From positions 124,001 through 188,000 of the forward strand of contig JAGUVW010000011.1 of NCBI GenBank assembly GCA_020062665.1: a stretch of DNA of 64,000 nucleotides. Reading direction: 5' to 3'. Of this stretch, positions 62,761-64,000 are shown piece by piece. Made by a program: the position numbers and the translations under genes. Each line of letters opens with the position of its first letter. Within the stretch, counting starts at the first letter, position 1. Source of the DNA: Pseudomonadales bacterium (lineage in GTDB: Bacteria; Pseudomonadota; Gammaproteobacteria; Pseudomonadales; Ketobacteraceae). The notes beneath the pieces were generated by a model. That model did no database searches and had not been told where the DNA came from. It saw only the letters and a program-made list of their open reading frames with translations.

Positions 62761-64000
62761 ATGCAATGGGAAGCCGTGATCGGGTTGGAAGTCCACGTAC
62801 AGCTTTCAACACAATCCAAAATCTTCTCCGGCTCCGCCAACAAATTCGGCGCCGAACCCAACACCCAGGCCAGCCTGATCGACCTGGGCATGCCCGGTGT
62901 ACTGCCGGTGCTGAATGAAGACGCCGTGCAGAAAGCGATTAAATTCGGCCTGGGCATCAACGCGGACATCGCGCCTCGCTCGGTCTTCGCGCGCAAGAAC
63001 TATTTCTACCCGGATCTGCCGAAAGGCTACCAGATCAGCCAGTTTGAACTGCCGGTGGTGGGCAAGGGCTTTATCGACATCACGCTGGATGATGGCTCCA
63101 CCAAGCGCATCGGCGTCACCCGCGCGCATCTGGAAGAAGACGCTGGCAAATCCCTGCACGAAGATTTCCACGGCATGAGCGGCATCGACCTCAACCGCGC
63201 CGGCACGCCGCTGCTGGAAATCGTCTCCGAGCCGGACATGCGTTCCGCCGAAGAAGCGGTGGCCTATCTGAAAGCCATTCATTCCATCATCCGCTACCTG
63301 GATATTTCCGACGGCAACATGGCGGAAGGTTCCATGCGCTGCGACTGCAACGTGTCCGTGCGCCTGAAAGGTGAAGAGAAATTCGGCACTCGCCGCGAAG
63401 TGAAGAACGTCAACTCGTTCCGCTTCGTGGAGAAGGCGATCAAAACCGAAATCCAGTGGCAGATCGACGAACTGGAATCCGGCCGCAAGATCCAGCAATG
63501 CACCGTGCTGTACGATCCGGCGAAAAACGAAACCCGCGCCATGCGCAGCAAGGAAGAAGCCAACGACTACCGCTACTTCCCCGATCCGGATCTGCTGCCG
63601 CTGGAAGTCAGCGAGGACATGATCAACCGCGTCCGCGCCCATCTGCCGGAACTGCCCGCCCAGAAAATCGAACGCTTCATGGGTGAGCTGGAGCTGTCGG
63701 ATTACGATGCCCGCGTGCTGGTCGCCGATCGCGCCGTGGCGGATTATTTTGAGCAGGTGGTGGCGGAGTCCGGTGCCAAACCGAAAATGGCGGCCAACTG
63801 GGTGAGCGTGGAATTGCTCGGTGCGTTGAACAAAAATGACCTGAGCATCGAGCAGAGCCCGGTGAGCGCGACACAGCTTGCCGGCCTGATCAAACGCATC
63901 GTCGACAACACCATCTCCGGCAAGATCGCCAAGCAGGTGTTTGAGGAGCTGTGGGCAAGCGGCGGCACTGCGGATTCCATCATCGACAGCAAAGGCCTGA
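62761..64000 (+). CDS. gatB: GatB, amidotransferase subunit B (3' end cut by the window)
   Basis: The first 413 residues of GatB are visible, starting at ATG 62761 ([15 protein letters not shown]) and still open at the window end. GatB activates the misacylated tRNA. The [12 protein letters not shown]-type segment ([13 protein letters not shown]) and KNVNSFRF are hallmarks. The C-terminal tail domain (Yqey-like) begins near residue 320 and is incomplete. Confidence 0.96.
   Translation, partial: MQWEAVIGLEVHVQLSTQSKIFSGSANKFGAEPNTQASLIDLGMPGVLPVLNEDAVQKAIKFGLGINADIAPRSVFARKNYFYPDLPKGYQISQFELPVVGKGFIDITLDDGSTKRIGVTRAHLEEDAGKSLHEDFHGMSGIDLNRAGTPLLEIVSEPDMRSAEEAVAYLKAIHSIIRYLDISDGNMAEGSMRCDCNVSVRLKGEEKFGTRREVKNVNSFRFVEKAIKTEIQWQIDELESGRKIQQCTVLYDPAKNETRAMRSKEEANDYRYFPDPDLLPLEVSEDMINRVRAHLPELPAQKIERFMGELELSDYDARVLVADRAVADYFEQVVAESGAKPKMAANWVSVELLGALNKNDLSIEQSPVSATQLAGLIKRIVDNTISGKIAKQVFEELWASGGTADSIIDSKGL

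Overview
The window is ordinary, gene-dense chromosome (about 58-60% G+C by eye) from a gammaproteobacterium. The gene orders mlaFED-mlaB-ibaG-murA-hisGD, kdsDC-lptCAB-rpoN-hpf-ptsN-rapZ-npr and mreBCD-maf-rng-yhdP-nitrilase-tldD are typical of the Pseudomonadales/Oceanospirillales side of the class. A marine, Alcanivorax-like denitrifier is my best guess from recall, but no species-level marker was seen. No gap between genes exceeds 300 bases, and I saw no tRNA, rRNA, CRISPR array or transposase gene.

Region 1 (1-15.6 kb) is a denitrification region interrupted by unrelated genes. It holds nirC and the start of nirF (haem d1 maturation and electron transfer), norC-norB-norQ-(small membrane protein)-norD (NO reductase and its AAA+/VWA activation pair), and nirS (cytochrome cd1 nitrite reductase) with an unusual second haem c domain. 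Good FNR/DNR-type boxes lie before norC and before the nirS unit. Between these genes sit tas, zapE, a GlxA-type regulator, a methyltransferase, a SET-domain protein and MarC. A long near-perfect inverted repeat separates norB from norQ.

Region 2 (15.6-24.4 kb) carries zapG, a heat-shock-type hsp20 with a clear sigma-32 promoter, an LtaS-like sulfatase-fold membrane enzyme, the homomeric ATP sulfurylase sat, a Nif3-family gene broken by a one-base frameshift, an AlgW/DegS protease, hisD and hisG. Region 3 (24.4-39.3 kb) is the envelope and sigma-54 block: murA, ibaG, the Mla phospholipid transporter (with no mlaC between mlaD and mlaB), the Ca/Na exchanger, Kdo synthesis, the Lpt system, rpoN, hpf, the nitrogen PTS, mgtE and sodB.

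Region 4 (39.3-46.3 kb) is the most unusual part. Four closely spaced minus-strand genes encode a coiled-coil protein, a membrane-anchored OmpA-domain protein with a possible longin/roadblock-like cytoplasmic part, a Ras-like small GTPase, and a PAS-GGDEF-EAL protein. They are divergent from a porin and a small PstS-like binding protein. I propose this as a GTPase-to-c-di-GMP envelope signalling module.

Region 5 (46.3-64 kb) is housekeeping: pmbA, darP, an unknown lipoprotein, tldD, a nitrilase-fold amidase, yhdP, rng, maf, mreD-mreC-mreB and gatC-gatA-gatB (cut by the window end). mreC seems to start at an ATA codon.
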